40,086 nucleotides of DNA. Origin: Bacillota bacterium. GTDB lineage: Bacteria > Bacillota > Clostridia > Christensenellales > UMGS416. Shown one piece after another: positions 25,497-35,007 of this stretch. Both the position numbers and the translations under genes were made by a program. The DNA lies in contig JAEYPH010000041.1 in the NCBI GenBank assembly GCA_023410875.1, forward strand, positions 1-40,086. The letters run 5' to 3'. The number at the start of each line of letters is the position of its first letter. The stretch's first letter is position 1. The notes under the pieces are model-generated. The model saw only the letters and a list, made by a program, of their open reading frames with translations, did no database searches and was not told the origin of the DNA.

Positions 25497-26814
25497 GGTC
25501 ATGGTTGTGGATGACGAGCCCCATGTCGTGAACGCGATCTTTGAGCTGCTGAGCGAGCAGAACGCCCACGAGATCGAGGTGTACAAGGCGTATTCCGCGC
25601 TGGAGGCCATCGCCTGCCTGGAGCGATTGCGCATGGATATCGTGATCTCCGACATCCGCATGCCCCGGATGAGCGGGCTGGAGCTCATGGAATACATCCG
25701 CGCCTACTGGACGGATACGCGCATCATCTTCCTGACCGGGTATGACGAGTTCGACTATGTTTACAGCGCCATCGCCAAGGAGGGCGTCAGCTACATCCTC
25801 AAGACCGAGGACGACGACGTGTTGCTGGCCGCGGTGGAGCAGGCGGTGCAGGCCATTAACCAGCGCAACCAGGCGATACTGACGACCAACCTGCAGCGCA
25901 GCCTGCTGCGCCTGCTGCAATACCGCGACATCGTGGCCGGTTACGCCGCCCAACGGCTGCCCTACGCGCAGCTTACAGAGAAGCTCGCATCCGTGGCCCC
26001 CAGCGTCAGGTTGCAGGCGGATGTGGCGCTGATGGCCGCCAGGCTGGACGCACCGCAGGATAGCAGATTTCATCTGTACGCCGGCATCGAGCACATCATG
26101 GCAGACAGCCTGTGCAACCGGGTCTTTTTTTTGCAGGCGGATGCCAGCGAGAGCATCGTGCTGTGGCTGGCGCAGAGCACGGGGGAGAGGGAGGCGCTGT
26201 CCCAGGAGGAGCTGGTCGCGCAGCTGCGCAGCGCATCGGACCGCATCATCGACGCCTGCTGCCAACACTGGGACGTCCCGGTGAGCTTTGCCATAGCCCG
26301 ACGCAGCGTAAGCTGGCAAGACGTCCCCCGCGAACTGGACGTGTTGATCAAGAATACGGGATTGAACGCCGGCCTGGAAACGGGCAGGGTCGTCCTTTAC
26401 GACCCTAACGATCCCCAGACGTGCCCGGGTTCCTTCCCGACACAACCCTGGGATGACGCCGCTCAGTCCCGGGAGCCGCAGCACAGAAAGTCCGGTCTGA
26501 TCAGCAGCATCGAGAGCTATATCGAGTGCAACATCGCCGGCGACCTGTCGCTCACTGCCATAAGCGAGGCGCTGCATTACAATCCTTCCTATCTATCGCG
26601 CATGTTCAAGCAATTGACCGGCGGAAACCTGCTTAGCTTCATCGTGGAAAAAAGGCTGGAAAGGGCTGTGCGCATGCTCTCGCAGGGCAGCGAGCCCATC
26701 TATGTCGTGGGCCGCAGCGTGGGGTTCGATAGCCCCGCCTATTTCGCCAAGGTCTTTCGCAGGACCTACGGCTCCACACCCCAGGAATACCGGGAGAAAA
26801 ACATGCGGTTCTGA
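25489..26814 (+). CDS. YesN-type response regulator with AraC DNA-binding domain
   Basis: The 441-residue regulator has a receiver domain with acidic pocket VVDDE and phospho-acceptor D55 (IVISDIRMP), a long middle region, and a C-terminal double helix-turn-helix of AraC type (SLTAISEALHYNPSYLSRMF, then VGFDSPAYFAKVFRRTYG). It overlaps the kinase gene and so is surely its partner. The likely target is the promoter of the solute-binding-protein operon 120 bases downstream, a common arrangement for carbohydrate importers in Bacillota. Confidence 0.92.
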   Translation: MYKVMVVDDEPHVVNAIFELLSEQNAHEIEVYKAYSALEAIACLERLRMDIVISDIRMPRMSGLELMEYIRAYWTDTRIIFLTGYDEFDYVYSAIAKEGVSYILKTEDDDVLLAAVEQAVQAINQRNQAILTTNLQRSLLRLLQYRDIVAGYAAQRLPYAQLTEKLASVAPSVRLQADVALMAARLDAPQDSRFHLYAGIEHIMADSLCNRVFFLQADASESIVLWLAQSTGEREALSQEELVAQLRSASDRIIDACCQHWDVPVSFAIARRSVSWQDVPRELDVLIKNTGLNAGLETGRVVLYDPNDPQTCPGSFPTQPWDDAAQSREPQHRKSGLISSIESYIECNIAGDLSLTAISEALHYNPSYLSRMFKQLTGGNLLSFIVEKRLERAVRMLSQGSEPIYVVGRSVGFDSPAYFAKVFRRTYGSTPQEYREKNMRF

Positions 26815-26935
26815 GGCAGAGCCGCTATATGTAAAGATTTTTGCATAAAAGTAAAAACTTTTTTCTATAAAACATGCACAACAAACCGTAGGATTATGGG
26901 GTGGACAACACACAACAAAAGGGAGGAATGGACCC

Positions 26936-28711
26936 ATGATGAAACCCAAGCACTGGCTGGCCATTCTCTGCGCGACGGTGATGCTGCTGTCGCTGGCGGC
27001 GTGTAGCGGCGCCCCGACCGCCACCTCGCAGGCCCCCGAGGCCTCCACCCCGGCTGCGGCTTCGGAAGCTCCGGCACCGGAGGCGCCGTCCGCCGAGGCA
27101 TCCTCGGCGGCCAGCGAAGCAACATCCACGCCCGCTGACGCCTCTTCCGCCCCCATGGCGAAATACGACCCGCCCATCGACTTTACGACGGTCATCAGCC
27201 TTTCGGACAAAATGCAGAACTTCATCGGTACCAAGCCCGACGTGCTCACGAACAACAACTGGATCAATGGCTATAAGAACGATCTGGGCATCAACGTGAC
27301 CTATCTATGGTCGGTGCCCGGCGCGCAGTACGAGCAGAAGCTCAACAGCCAGATTGCCGCCAACGATCTGCCGGACGTCGTGAACGTCAACGCGACGCAG
27401 CTCAAGACGCTGGTGGATTCCGGTATGGTCTATGACATGACCGATGTGTTTGCCAAGAATATCGCGCCCTTTACGCAGCAGATGATGGACGCCGACAACA
27501 ACGTCGCCCTTTCCCAGGCGACCTTTAATGGCAAGCTGATGGCGCTGCCCTCCGTTTCCGGCAACAAGGACGGGGTGAACATGCTGTGGATCCGCAAGGA
27601 CTGGTTGGACAAGCTGGGCCTGAAGACGCCCAAGACCATCGATGAGCTGATGGCGCTGGCCAAGGCGTTCACCGAGAACGACCCTGACAGCAACGGCAAG
27701 GCTGATACCTACGGTATCGCCATGAACAACACGATCTACTCTGGTGGTCTCAATGACATGACGGGCCTGTTCGAGAGCTTCGGCGTCAACCCCAACGGCT
27801 GGATCGAGGGTTCAGACGGCAAGGCGGCATTCGGTCTCATTCAACCGCAGATCAAGGATGGCCTGGCCTTGCTGGCGCAGATGTATAAGGATGGCTACAT
27901 GGACAAGGAGTTCAACACCAAGGACAACTCCAAGGTTGCAGAAGACCTGGTGGCCGGCAAAGTCGGCATGTTCTTCGGCCAGCACTGGGTGCCTTTCTGG
28001 CCCCTGCAGGACGGCCATAACCTGAACCCCAACGCCGACTGGATCGCGGTTGCCATCCCCTCCAAGGATGGTACCCCTGCCATGTCCATGATTCACGGCA
28101 GCGCCGGCGGCTTCTACGCGGTCAACGTGGATACCAAGTATCCTGAAGCGGCCGTCAAGCTCTATAACTACAACTACATGAAGGACTGCGCGCTCAGCCC
28201 GGAGTATGACCGCAACTTCCACATTCCCGGCACCGAGGAAGCGGCACACCCCGAGGCATCCTACGAGTGGAGCATCGTGAAGACCTTCTATCCCATGCAG
28301 AACCTGTTCATCCACCGTGGCGTCATGAAGTATCTGGCCGGCGACAAGACCCAACTCGAAAACTCATGGATCAACGACAATGCCCTCGCCAGCGAGAAGT
28401 ATCTGGCTGATGCCGCCAGCAACGGCACGCAGTGGAGCGCCTACCGCTGGTCCGGCCCCGAGGGCTCCGGCTTCAGCGTGGTGGATTCCTACGACACGAA
28501 AAACCTGATGCTGCAGGATCTTTATATCATGGGGTCCACCGACGGTATGGTGCAGTACAACACGACGCTGAACCAACTGGCCCTGGAAACCTTCACGAAG
28601 ATCATCATGGGCCAGGTTTCCGTGGATGAATTCGACAATTTCGTGAAGCAGTGGAAGAGCCTGGGTGGTGACCAGATCACTCAAGAGGTAAACAAGGCCA
28701 TAGGCAAGTAA
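26936..28711 (+). CDS. ABC sugar importer solute-binding lipoprotein (LipO-like)
   Basis: The 591-residue protein starts with a lipoprotein signal (hydrophobic 8-20, lipobox LAAC with Cys23), then an Ala/Ser/Glu/Pro-rich linker to about residue 75 and a large periplasmic-binding fold of the long cluster-1 sugar/oligosaccharide type. It would capture the substrate outside the membrane and deliver it to the two permeases downstream. GGGAGGAA lies nine bases before the ATG. A 120-base AT-rich leader follows the regulator gene. The specific sugar cannot be read from the sequence. Confidence 0.88.
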   Translation: MMKPKHWLAILCATVMLLSLAACSGAPTATSQAPEASTPAAASEAPAPEAPSAEASSAASEATSTPADASSAPMAKYDPPIDFTTVISLSDKMQNFIGTKPDVLTNNNWINGYKNDLGINVTYLWSVPGAQYEQKLNSQIAANDLPDVVNVNATQLKTLVDSGMVYDMTDVFAKNIAPFTQQMMDADNNVALSQATFNGKLMALPSVSGNKDGVNMLWIRKDWLDKLGLKTPKTIDELMALAKAFTENDPDSNGKADTYGIAMNNTIYSGGLNDMTGLFESFGVNPNGWIEGSDGKAAFGLIQPQIKDGLALLAQMYKDGYMDKEFNTKDNSKVAEDLVAGKVGMFFGQHWVPFWPLQDGHNLNPNADWIAVAIPSKDGTPAMSMIHGSAGGFYAVNVDTKYPEAAVKLYNYNYMKDCALSPEYDRNFHIPGTEEAAHPEASYEWSIVKTFYPMQNLFIHRGVMKYLAGDKTQLENSWINDNALASEKYLADAASNGTQWSAYRWSGPEGSGFSVVDSYDTKNLMLQDLYIMGSTDGMVQYNTTLNQLALETFTKIIMGQVSVDEFDNFVKQWKSLGGDQITQEVNKAIGK

Positions 28712-28735
28712 AACCAAAGCATCTGCAAGGTATGA

Positions 28736-28765
28736 CAGAAAGGGTGGGCACGCCTGCCCTTTCTG
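28736..28765 (+). promoter_or_regulatory. Intercistronic stem-loop after the binding-protein gene
   Basis: CAGAAAGGG and CCCTTTCTG pair perfectly over nine bases. No T tract follows, so it more likely protects the binding-protein mRNA end or lowers permease expression than terminates fully. Confidence 0.5.
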
Positions 28766-28819
28766 GCGTACCAGTCGATATCGCAAGGCGCAATCTTAGT
28801 TCTTGCCAGGGAGCATACC

Positions 28820-29767
28820 ATGCAGACATCGCTCGTTCAGAAAGCAAAGCGCCCCCCCATCGCCCAGCAGTTCAGGGTCGCAGCAGCCCGTCAATGGCCG
28901 TTGCACCTGATGCTGCTGCCCTGCGTCATTCTGGTGCTGATTTTCAGCTATTACCCGATGGCGGGCATCATCGTAGCCTTCGAAAAATACAACCCCCGCC
29001 TGGGCTTTTTCGGCTCCAAGCTCATCGGGTTGGGCAACTTCATCTATGTCTTTAAAATGCCCAACACCTGGCAGATCATCTTCAACACAGTGTACATCTC
29101 GTTCATGAAGATCATCGCGGGCCTTGTGATACCCACCGTCTTTGCCATACTGTTGGACCTGATCAAGCGGCAGGCGTTCAAGCGGACCGTACAGACGATC
29201 ATCTATGTGCCGTATTTCCTGTCGTGGATCATACTTTCGGGCATCCTGATCGATATCCTGTCGCCCTCCAACGGCATCGTCAACATGGTCATCAGATCGC
29301 TGGGGATGAAAGAACTCTATTTTTTAGGGGACGCGAAGCTGTTCCCCTATGTCATGGTCGCGACCGACGTATGGAAGAATTTCGGCTATGGCACGATCAT
29401 CTATCTTGCGGCGATCACGTCCATCGACCCAGCGCTGTATGAGGCCGCGATCATCGACGGCGCCAACCGGTTCCGTCAGGTGCAGCACATCACGATTCCG
29501 GGCATGATACCCATCATCGTGCTCATGGCCACCTTGAGCCTGGGCAATGTGCTAAACGCCGGTTTCGACCAGATACTGAACTTGTATAACGCCAGCGTTT
29601 ACAGCTCCGGCGACATCATCGATACCTTTGTGTACCGCCTGGGCCTGCAAAGCAACAAATATGAGATTGCCACGGCAATGGGACTGTTCAAATCGGTGGT
29701 GTCGTTCCTGTTCATCTCCACCGGCTATTGGTTGGCCTATAAGTACGCCGATTATCGCGTGTTCTGA
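28820..29767 (+). CDS. ABC sugar importer permease 1 (LplB-type)
   Basis: This 315-residue inner-membrane permease has about six segments and the EAA loop that contacts the ATPase (YEAAIIDGANRFRQVQHITIPG, about residues 212-233). The N-terminal FSYYPMAGIIVAFEKYNPR is typical of LplB/YteP-like polysaccharide importers. It works with permease 2, whose gene follows 16 bases later, and the binding lipoprotein. No ATPase gene is in the window, so a shared MsmX-type ATPase is presumably used. Confidence 0.92.
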   Translation: MQTSLVQKAKRPPIAQQFRVAAARQWPLHLMLLPCVILVLIFSYYPMAGIIVAFEKYNPRLGFFGSKLIGLGNFIYVFKMPNTWQIIFNTVYISFMKIIAGLVIPTVFAILLDLIKRQAFKRTVQTIIYVPYFLSWIILSGILIDILSPSNGIVNMVIRSLGMKELYFLGDAKLFPYVMVATDVWKNFGYGTIIYLAAITSIDPALYEAAIIDGANRFRQVQHITIPGMIPIIVLMATLSLGNVLNAGFDQILNLYNASVYSSGDIIDTFVYRLGLQSNKYEIATAMGLFKSVVSFLFISTGYWLAYKYADYRVF

Positions 29768-29783
29768 GGGGGTGGAGGGAACA

Positions 29784-30692
29784 ATGAAAACGACAAAACG
29801 AGGCAAAGGGATCAGACTGGGAAGCCCCATATTCGATGTGTTCAACTACGCCTTACTGGCGCTTGCGGCGTTCATCTGCGTCCTGCCCATCATCAACGTG
29901 CTGGCCATTTCTTTCTCCAGCTCGGCCGCGGCGTCGGCAAACCTGGTCAAGCTGTGGCCCATCGACTTCAACATTGAATCCTACCGCTACGCGCTTACCA
30001 AGCCGCAGTTCGTCTTTTCCTTCGGGATATCGGTGCAGCGGGTGCTGTTGGGGCTGGCCATTAATATGTTGTGCACGATACTGGCGGCCTACCCGCTGTC
30101 CAAGAACCGCGATGAGCTCAGCGGCCGCAATCTTTACGCGTGGTTCTTTTTCTTTACGATGATATTCAGCGGCGGGTTGGTACCGTGGTACATCACGATC
30201 AAGTCGCTGGGGCTCATCAATTCGCTGTGGGCGCTGGTGCTGCCCGGCGCGGTGCCTGTGTTCAACGTCATCATATTGATGAACTTTTTCAAGCAACTAC
30301 CCAAGGAGATCGGAGAATCGGCCGTCGTGGACGGCGCCGGGCACCTGACGATTCTGGTCAGGATATTTCTGCCGCTGTCGCTGCCTTCGCTGGCCACGGT
30401 CACGCTCTTTACGGTCGTGGGCCACTGGAACGACTGGTTCAGCGGCCTGGTGCTGATGACATCGCCGGAGAAGTACCCGCTGCAGACCTATCTGCAGTCC
30501 ATCGTCGTCGTACGCGACACCACGACGCTGGCTACAGCCTCCAAGGAAACGCTGGAAATGCTCTCCAAGGTTTCGGATCGGACGCTCAAGGCGTCGCAGA
30601 TCTTCATCGCCGCGCTGCCGGTGCTGGTGATGTATCCGTTCTTGCAGAAATACTTTATGAAGGGCCTTGTGCTGGGCAGCGTCAAGGGATAA
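29784..30692 (+). CDS. ABC sugar importer permease 2 (LplC/YtcP-type)
   Basis: The 302-residue permease has about six membrane segments, an EAA loop (GESAVVDGAGHLTILVRIFLP) and the LplC-like C terminus (YPFLQKYFMKGLVLGSVKG). The ATG at 29784 is chosen because GGAGGG lies eight bases upstream; the open frame extends back to 29628 inside permease 1 without a ribosome site. It completes the membrane part of the importer. Confidence 0.92.
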   Translation: MKTTKRGKGIRLGSPIFDVFNYALLALAAFICVLPIINVLAISFSSSAAASANLVKLWPIDFNIESYRYALTKPQFVFSFGISVQRVLLGLAINMLCTILAAYPLSKNRDELSGRNLYAWFFFFTMIFSGGLVPWYITIKSLGLINSLWALVLPGAVPVFNVIILMNFFKQLPKEIGESAVVDGAGHLTILVRIFLPLSLPSLATVTLFTVVGHWNDWFSGLVLMTSPEKYPLQTYLQSIVVVRDTTTLATASKETLEMLSKVSDRTLKASQIFIAALPVLVMYPFLQKYFMKGLVLGSVKG

Positions 30693-30760
30693 GCACGTTG
30701 TCGCTTTGCCTTGGACAGAGCTGACAAAGCATTAACACAACGATAAAAGGGAGAAGGAAC

Positions 30761-31864
30761 ATGAAAAAGTATGATGTCGCGGCCTACATCTGGCCTTCCT
30801 ACCACCCGGACGAGCGCGCCCGGCAGTTCTGGCCCATGGGCATAGGCGAGTGGGAGACGGTGCTCAAGAACAAGCCCAAATTCGAAGGCCACCAGCAGCC
30901 TCGGCTGCCGCTGTGGGGGCCGGTCAACGAGGCTGATCCCTATGTCATGCGCATGCAGATCGACGCGGCGGCGGACCACGGCGTCAATGTGTTCATCTAC
31001 GACTGGTACTGGTACGACCGCCGCCCCTTCCTGGAGGGCTGCCTGAACGACGGCTACCTCAAGGCGCCCAACAATGACCGCGTCAAGTTCTATCTGATGT
31101 GGGCCAACCATGACGCATCCACGCTGTGGGACATCCGCCTGAGTGACAGGGGCGACCGCATCGTGTGGCAGGGCAGCCAGGACCGGCAGGAGTTTGAGCG
31201 TATCTGCGACCGGCTCATCGATAAGTATTTTTCGCACCCCAGCTATTACCGCATCGACGGCAAGCCGGTCTTCATGATTTATGACCTGGACACGCTGATC
31301 CGGGGCCTGGGCGGCGTCAAACAAACCCGGGAGGCGCTGGACTGGTTCCGCGGGCGGGCCGCGGCCGCGGGCCTGGGAGGCCTTCACCTGCAGGTGACGC
31401 TGCGCCGCCACATGGGCTATAACGTAACTGGCGTGGCCGGCGACAACGTGGGCACGCAGAAGGACGTCATCGACGCGCTGGCCTTCGATTCGCTGACGCA
31501 CTACCAGTTCTGCCATTTCGTGAACATCGACCGGGATTATATGACGGCCATGGAGGATGTAAAGCACGAGTGGGAGGCCGTGGGCAAGGATTACAGCGTG
31601 CCGTACTTCCCCCACGTGTCCGTCGGCTGGGACAATAACCCCCGCTTTTTGAAGTTCCGCCCCGGCATCGTGAAGAACAACGAGCCCGAGAAGTTCGAAC
31701 AGGCGCTGCGCATGGCCAAGGCCTACGCCGACAGCCGCCCCGGCCAGTCGCCGCTTATCACTGTGAACAGCTGGAACGAGTGGACGGAGACGAGCTATCT
31801 GGAGCCCGACGACCTGTACGGCTACGGCTATCTGGAGGCCGTGAAGCGGGTATTCGCAAGCTGA
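30761..31864 (+). CDS. Glycoside hydrolase family 99-like (WbsX) protein
   Basis: The 367-residue protein has the WbsX/GH99-like domain: N-terminal AAYIWPSYHPDERARQFW, the strand FIYDWYWYDRRPFLEGCL, and the C-terminal VNSWNEWTETSYLEPDD with acidic residues at the expected active-site end of the barrel. GH99 proper holds endo-mannosidases; the WbsX-like branch occurs in polysaccharide loci with unproven activity. It has no signal peptide, so it acts in the cytosol, on imported oligosaccharide. GGGAGAAGG precedes the ATG. It follows the permeases by 68 bases and is probably co-transcribed. Confidence 0.85.
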   Translation: MKKYDVAAYIWPSYHPDERARQFWPMGIGEWETVLKNKPKFEGHQQPRLPLWGPVNEADPYVMRMQIDAAADHGVNVFIYDWYWYDRRPFLEGCLNDGYLKAPNNDRVKFYLMWANHDASTLWDIRLSDRGDRIVWQGSQDRQEFERICDRLIDKYFSHPSYYRIDGKPVFMIYDLDTLIRGLGGVKQTREALDWFRGRAAAAGLGGLHLQVTLRRHMGYNVTGVAGDNVGTQKDVIDALAFDSLTHYQFCHFVNIDRDYMTAMEDVKHEWEAVGKDYSVPYFPHVSVGWDNNPRFLKFRPGIVKNNEPEKFEQALRMAKAYADSRPGQSPLITVNSWNEWTETSYLEPDDLYGYGYLEAVKRVFAS

Positions 31865-31913
31865 GCCAACCGCGACAGCGAGGCGCCGGCGTGCCGCTGC
31901 GGTCGCATCCCCG

Positions 31914-32708
31914 TCAGGTATTGCGTTCCACATCCGGCGGACGCCGGTAATCGGTCGGTGAACGCCCGGTCTTCTGTTTGAAAATCCGGGAGAAATAGTT
32001 CGCGTCATGAAAGCCGCATGCACAGGCGATTTCACCCACCGAAAGCTGGGAATACGACAGGAGCCTCAGCGCTTCACGAATGCGTAGATTTTCTTGATAA
32101 GCGATCAGAGGGACGCCGTATCTTTTTTTGAAAACACGGTTGATGTGATTGGCGTGGTACTGGAACCTGGCGGAAAGCTCCCGGAGCGTCACGCGTTCCT
32201 GCAGCCTGGAGGCCAGATATTCGGCAATCGTTTCGGCCAGCGCCGACTCGCGCGGCTGCGCGACGATGCCAGCCACCAGCAGCATCCATGCCTTAAAAAG
32301 GGCGTTTGCGTAGGCTTCGATGCCGGGGGCAACGTTCGCCATGCAGCCCACGAGCTCCATGGTGATCCACATAAACTGAGCGTTGTCCCGGATGTTGAAG
32401 CGGGGAACAAACATCGGAGGCATCGGAAGGGCCGGCATGTTCTCCTGCAACTCGAATTCCACGCCCGAGAGCAGATACGGGTCTCTCTGATCGGCGATGA
32501 TCGTATTGGGTACGCCGTACGGGCAAAAAAACAGATCGCCAGGTTTGCAGTCATATTCCGTATTGGCTACGATGAACCGCCCCTTGCCCGTGTGCACATA
32601 CAAAAAATAGGGCATGGGAGCGGTCAGCTTTCTGTAGAGGCCGGCGGGGCACTGCAAATAGTTGAAGGCATGCAGCTTCGGCTGCATACACGCAAGCTCC
32701 TCAAACAT
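31914..32708 (-). CDS. AraC-family regulator with cupin sensor domain
   Basis: The 264-residue regulator has an N-terminal cupin-like ligand domain (YFLYVHTGKGRFIVAN, CKPGDLFFCPYG) and a C-terminal AraC DNA-binding domain (VTLRELSARFQYHANHINRVF, then IACACGFHDANYFSRIFKQKTG). The ATG at 32708 follows GAGGAA by eight bases; the TTG at 32726 is not favoured. It is divergent from the first of three UroD-like genes, so it probably senses a cytosolic sugar and controls the downstream genes from the shared 126-base gap. Confidence 0.9.
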   Translation of the reverse strand: MFEELACMQPKLHAFNYLQCPAGLYRKLTAPMPYFLYVHTGKGRFIVANTEYDCKPGDLFFCPYGVPNTIIADQRDPYLLSGVEFELQENMPALPMPPMFVPRFNIRDNAQFMWITMELVGCMANVAPGIEAYANALFKAWMLLVAGIVAQPRESALAETIAEYLASRLQERVTLRELSARFQYHANHINRVFKKRYGVPLIAYQENLRIREALRLLSYSQLSVGEIACACGFHDANYFSRIFKQKTGRSPTDYRRPPDVERNT

Positions 32709-32834
32709 GGGAATGCTTCCTCGCAATGTTTATATTGTGCTAAAACCCGCTTATGCTCTGCATGTAATTTACCAGAAACGCATGCTATGATCAAGAAACC
32801 ATGTAAGGAAAATACGCAAGTGAGGAGCAGCCAT

Positions 32835-33929
32835 ATGATTCGCAAAGCCCGTGAGACAATGACGGCAAAGGAGCGGGTCCGCAAAACGTTCGCGCACGAA
32901 AAGACCGACCGCGTTACCATCGGGTATGAGGCGAATCCGGCCGTTCATGCGCGCCTGGCCAACGCGTTGAGAATAACCAACGGCGATGACGAGGCAGTGT
33001 TGCAGGCGCTGGGTGTCGATTATCGCCCCATCGGGGCGAGCTACCGGGGGCCGCTGCTCTTTGAAGAAAAGCCTGACCGGCATGTAAACGCCCTTGAGGG
33101 CTGCTACATGCGCTGGGTCGAGCATGAGACCGGCGGGTATTGGGATTTTTGCGATTTCCCGCTCAAGGGTGCGGACGACGAGACGATTGCCAACTACCCC
33201 GTGCCGGACCCCGACCATTTTGACTATGACTGCGTCGCGGAGCAACTGGCCAGGCACTGCGATTATGCCGTATACATCGGCAGCGCCGGCGTGCCGGACA
33301 TCATCAATTCCAATGGGCGCATCATGGGCATGGAAGACATCCTCGTCCACCTCGCCATGGAAAATGAGGCGGCGCTCTCGTTCCTGGATCGCAGGATCAG
33401 CATGCAGCTTGCGGTGATGGAACGGACTCTGGAGAAGTATCGCGGGAGGATCGATTTCATGTGGCTGGGCGAAGACCTTGGCACACAACGCGCGCCGATG
33501 ATCTCGCTCGACCTTTACCGGCGCGTACTCAAACCGCGACATAAAAAGTTCGTTGATCTTGCCAAAGCCTATGGCATTGCGACGATCATCCACACCTGCG
33601 GCAGTTCCTCGTGGGTATATGAAGATTTCATCGAGATGGGAGTCACGGGCGTGGATACGCTGCAGCCCGAGGCCCACAACATGAGCCCGCGGTATCTCAA
33701 GGAGCATTTCGGTGGCCGCCTGGCGTTCCGCGGCTGCATCTCCACAGCCGGCCCATTGGCCTTCGGCACAAAAGACGATATCGTTGCCGCCGTGAAGGAT
33801 ACCCTGGCTGTGATGATGCCCGGCGGTGGCTACCATTTTGCACCGACGCACGCCATTCAGGACAACACGCCAACGGAAAATGTGCTTGCCATGTATCAGG
33901 CCGCCCATGATTTTGGCGTATATGATTGA
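32835..33929 (+). CDS. UroD/MtaA-superfamily protein 2, keeps the H-x-C motif
   Basis: The 364-residue protein shows the UroD/MtaA barrel: N-terminal TAKERVRKTFAHEKTDRV, central DFMWLGEDLGTQRAPMIS, then IIHTCGSSS with H253 and C255. H-x-C-G at this position forms part of the zinc site in methylcobamide:CoM and related methyltransferases. The C terminus (FAPTHAIQDNTPTENVLAMY) follows the family pattern. GAGGAG lies seven bases before the ATG at 32835; an ORF reaching back to 32094 is an antisense shadow of the AraC gene. It leads a tight run with two paralogues. It is likely a methyl or one-carbon transferase rather than a heme enzyme; no corrinoid protein is nearby. Confidence 0.8.
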   Translation: MIRKARETMTAKERVRKTFAHEKTDRVTIGYEANPAVHARLANALRITNGDDEAVLQALGVDYRPIGASYRGPLLFEEKPDRHVNALEGCYMRWVEHETGGYWDFCDFPLKGADDETIANYPVPDPDHFDYDCVAEQLARHCDYAVYIGSAGVPDIINSNGRIMGMEDILVHLAMENEAALSFLDRRISMQLAVMERTLEKYRGRIDFMWLGEDLGTQRAPMISLDLYRRVLKPRHKKFVDLAKAYGIATIIHTCGSSSWVYEDFIEMGVTGVDTLQPEAHNMSPRYLKEHFGGRLAFRGCISTAGPLAFGTKDDIVAAVKDTLAVMMPGGGYHFAPTHAIQDNTPTENVLAMYQAAHDFGVYD

Positions 33930-33940
33930 GGAACAAAGCC

Positions 33941-34993
33941 ATGACGAAGAAGGAGCGCGTGCTGCGAACGATCCGCTTTGAGGAAACCGACAGGATTCCG
34001 GTCTATGACCTGGTGGATAACAACGCCATGCGGGAGTATTATGGCGGCGGCAAGCTCACGGCGGACAACGCCTGGCGGTATGAGTTCGCTGCGATCCGCG
34101 GCGCGCTGGACATGACTCGAGGCATCATGATACCGAACTTCGAGCCAGGCAAGCGGACGACCGACGAAGACGGCTTCGTGACGATGAGCGACGAAAACAC
34201 GACCTGGCTGGTGCACCGGCCCTTCGATGACGTGGAAGGCCTAAAGCGCTGGGTGGAAAAGGACATCGACCGTAAACGGCGGTGGCAGCCCGGTGCGGCA
34301 TACGTGGAAGCGTATCGCGCGTACATCGCCCGGTGCCGGGAGGGCATCGGCGACGACACCGTGATCGTCGTGGAAAGCGATGTGGGGCTGGACCAGGCCA
34401 AGCACAAGGCGGGGCTGGAGTTGTTCAGCTATTTCATGGTGGAGGAGCCCGAGCTGCTGTCCGACTGGCTGGAGGTGCTGAGCGATGCGGAGATTCGCCG
34501 CGCCAAGGCCATCGCCGATCCGGGTCTGGTGCCGGTCATGCTGACCTATACCGACATCGCTTACAAGAGCGGGCCGATCTTTTCTCCGACTTTCTACCGG
34601 AGGGAGTTCTTCCCGAGGCTCAAGAAACTGAACAACACCTACCAGAACGCCGGCGTCAAGTGCCTGTTCCATTCCGACGGCAACCTGATGAGCGTCATGG
34701 ACGACCTGGTGGCCGCCGACATCGACGGACTGAACCCCATCGAGACGATGGCCGGCATGAGCGTGGGCGAGGTCCGCAGGCGGTGGCCCAGGCTGTTCCT
34801 TACCGGCGGCATCGACGTGAGCCAATTGATGGCCTTCGGGTCGCCCGATGAGGTGCGGGAGGCCTGCGTCCAGGCCATACGGGAGGCCGGAGGCGTGGGG
34901 TATTTCCTGGGTTCCACGACCGAGCTCCACCCGGCGGTCAAGGTGGAAAACATACTAGCCATGGTCGAAACGGCCCATACCTACAAACAATAG
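33941..34993 (+). CDS. UroD/MtaA-superfamily protein 3, H-x-D variant
   Basis: The 350-residue paralogue starts MTKKERVLRTIRFEETDRIPV and has the family strand AGVKCLFHSDGNLMSV, where the H-x-C motif becomes H244-S-D246-G. The C terminus is GYFLGSTTELHPAVKVENIL. GAGGA lies eight bases before the ATG at 33941, overlapping the stop of protein 2, which points to translational coupling. The metal site, if any, must differ from that of protein 2. Function unknown; probably part of the same catabolic step series. Confidence 0.8.
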   Translation: MTKKERVLRTIRFEETDRIPVYDLVDNNAMREYYGGGKLTADNAWRYEFAAIRGALDMTRGIMIPNFEPGKRTTDEDGFVTMSDENTTWLVHRPFDDVEGLKRWVEKDIDRKRRWQPGAAYVEAYRAYIARCREGIGDDTVIVVESDVGLDQAKHKAGLELFSYFMVEEPELLSDWLEVLSDAEIRRAKAIADPGLVPVMLTYTDIAYKSGPIFSPTFYRREFFPRLKKLNNTYQNAGVKCLFHSDGNLMSVMDDLVAADIDGLNPIETMAGMSVGEVRRRWPRLFLTGGIDVSQLMAFGSPDEVREACVQAIREAGGVGYFLGSTTELHPAVKVENILAMVETAHTYKQ

Positions 34994-35007
34994 CAGGAGG
35001 ATGCCGC

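Noticed and set aside
26815..26935. Promoter with TTGCAT and TATAAA before the solute-binding-protein gene
   Set aside because: The spacer is 19 bases and the -35 is weak; the leader is AT-rich enough for a chance match, although an activator-dependent promoter is possible here.
31865..31913. Bidirectional terminator between the GH99-like and AraC genes
   Set aside because: Only imperfect pairing and no T tract on either side.
32094..34834. Apparent fusion of a 611-residue ORF ending at 33929
   Set aside because: The first part (32094-32834) is antisense to the AraC-family gene; the real UroD-like gene starts at 32835 with its own ribosome site.
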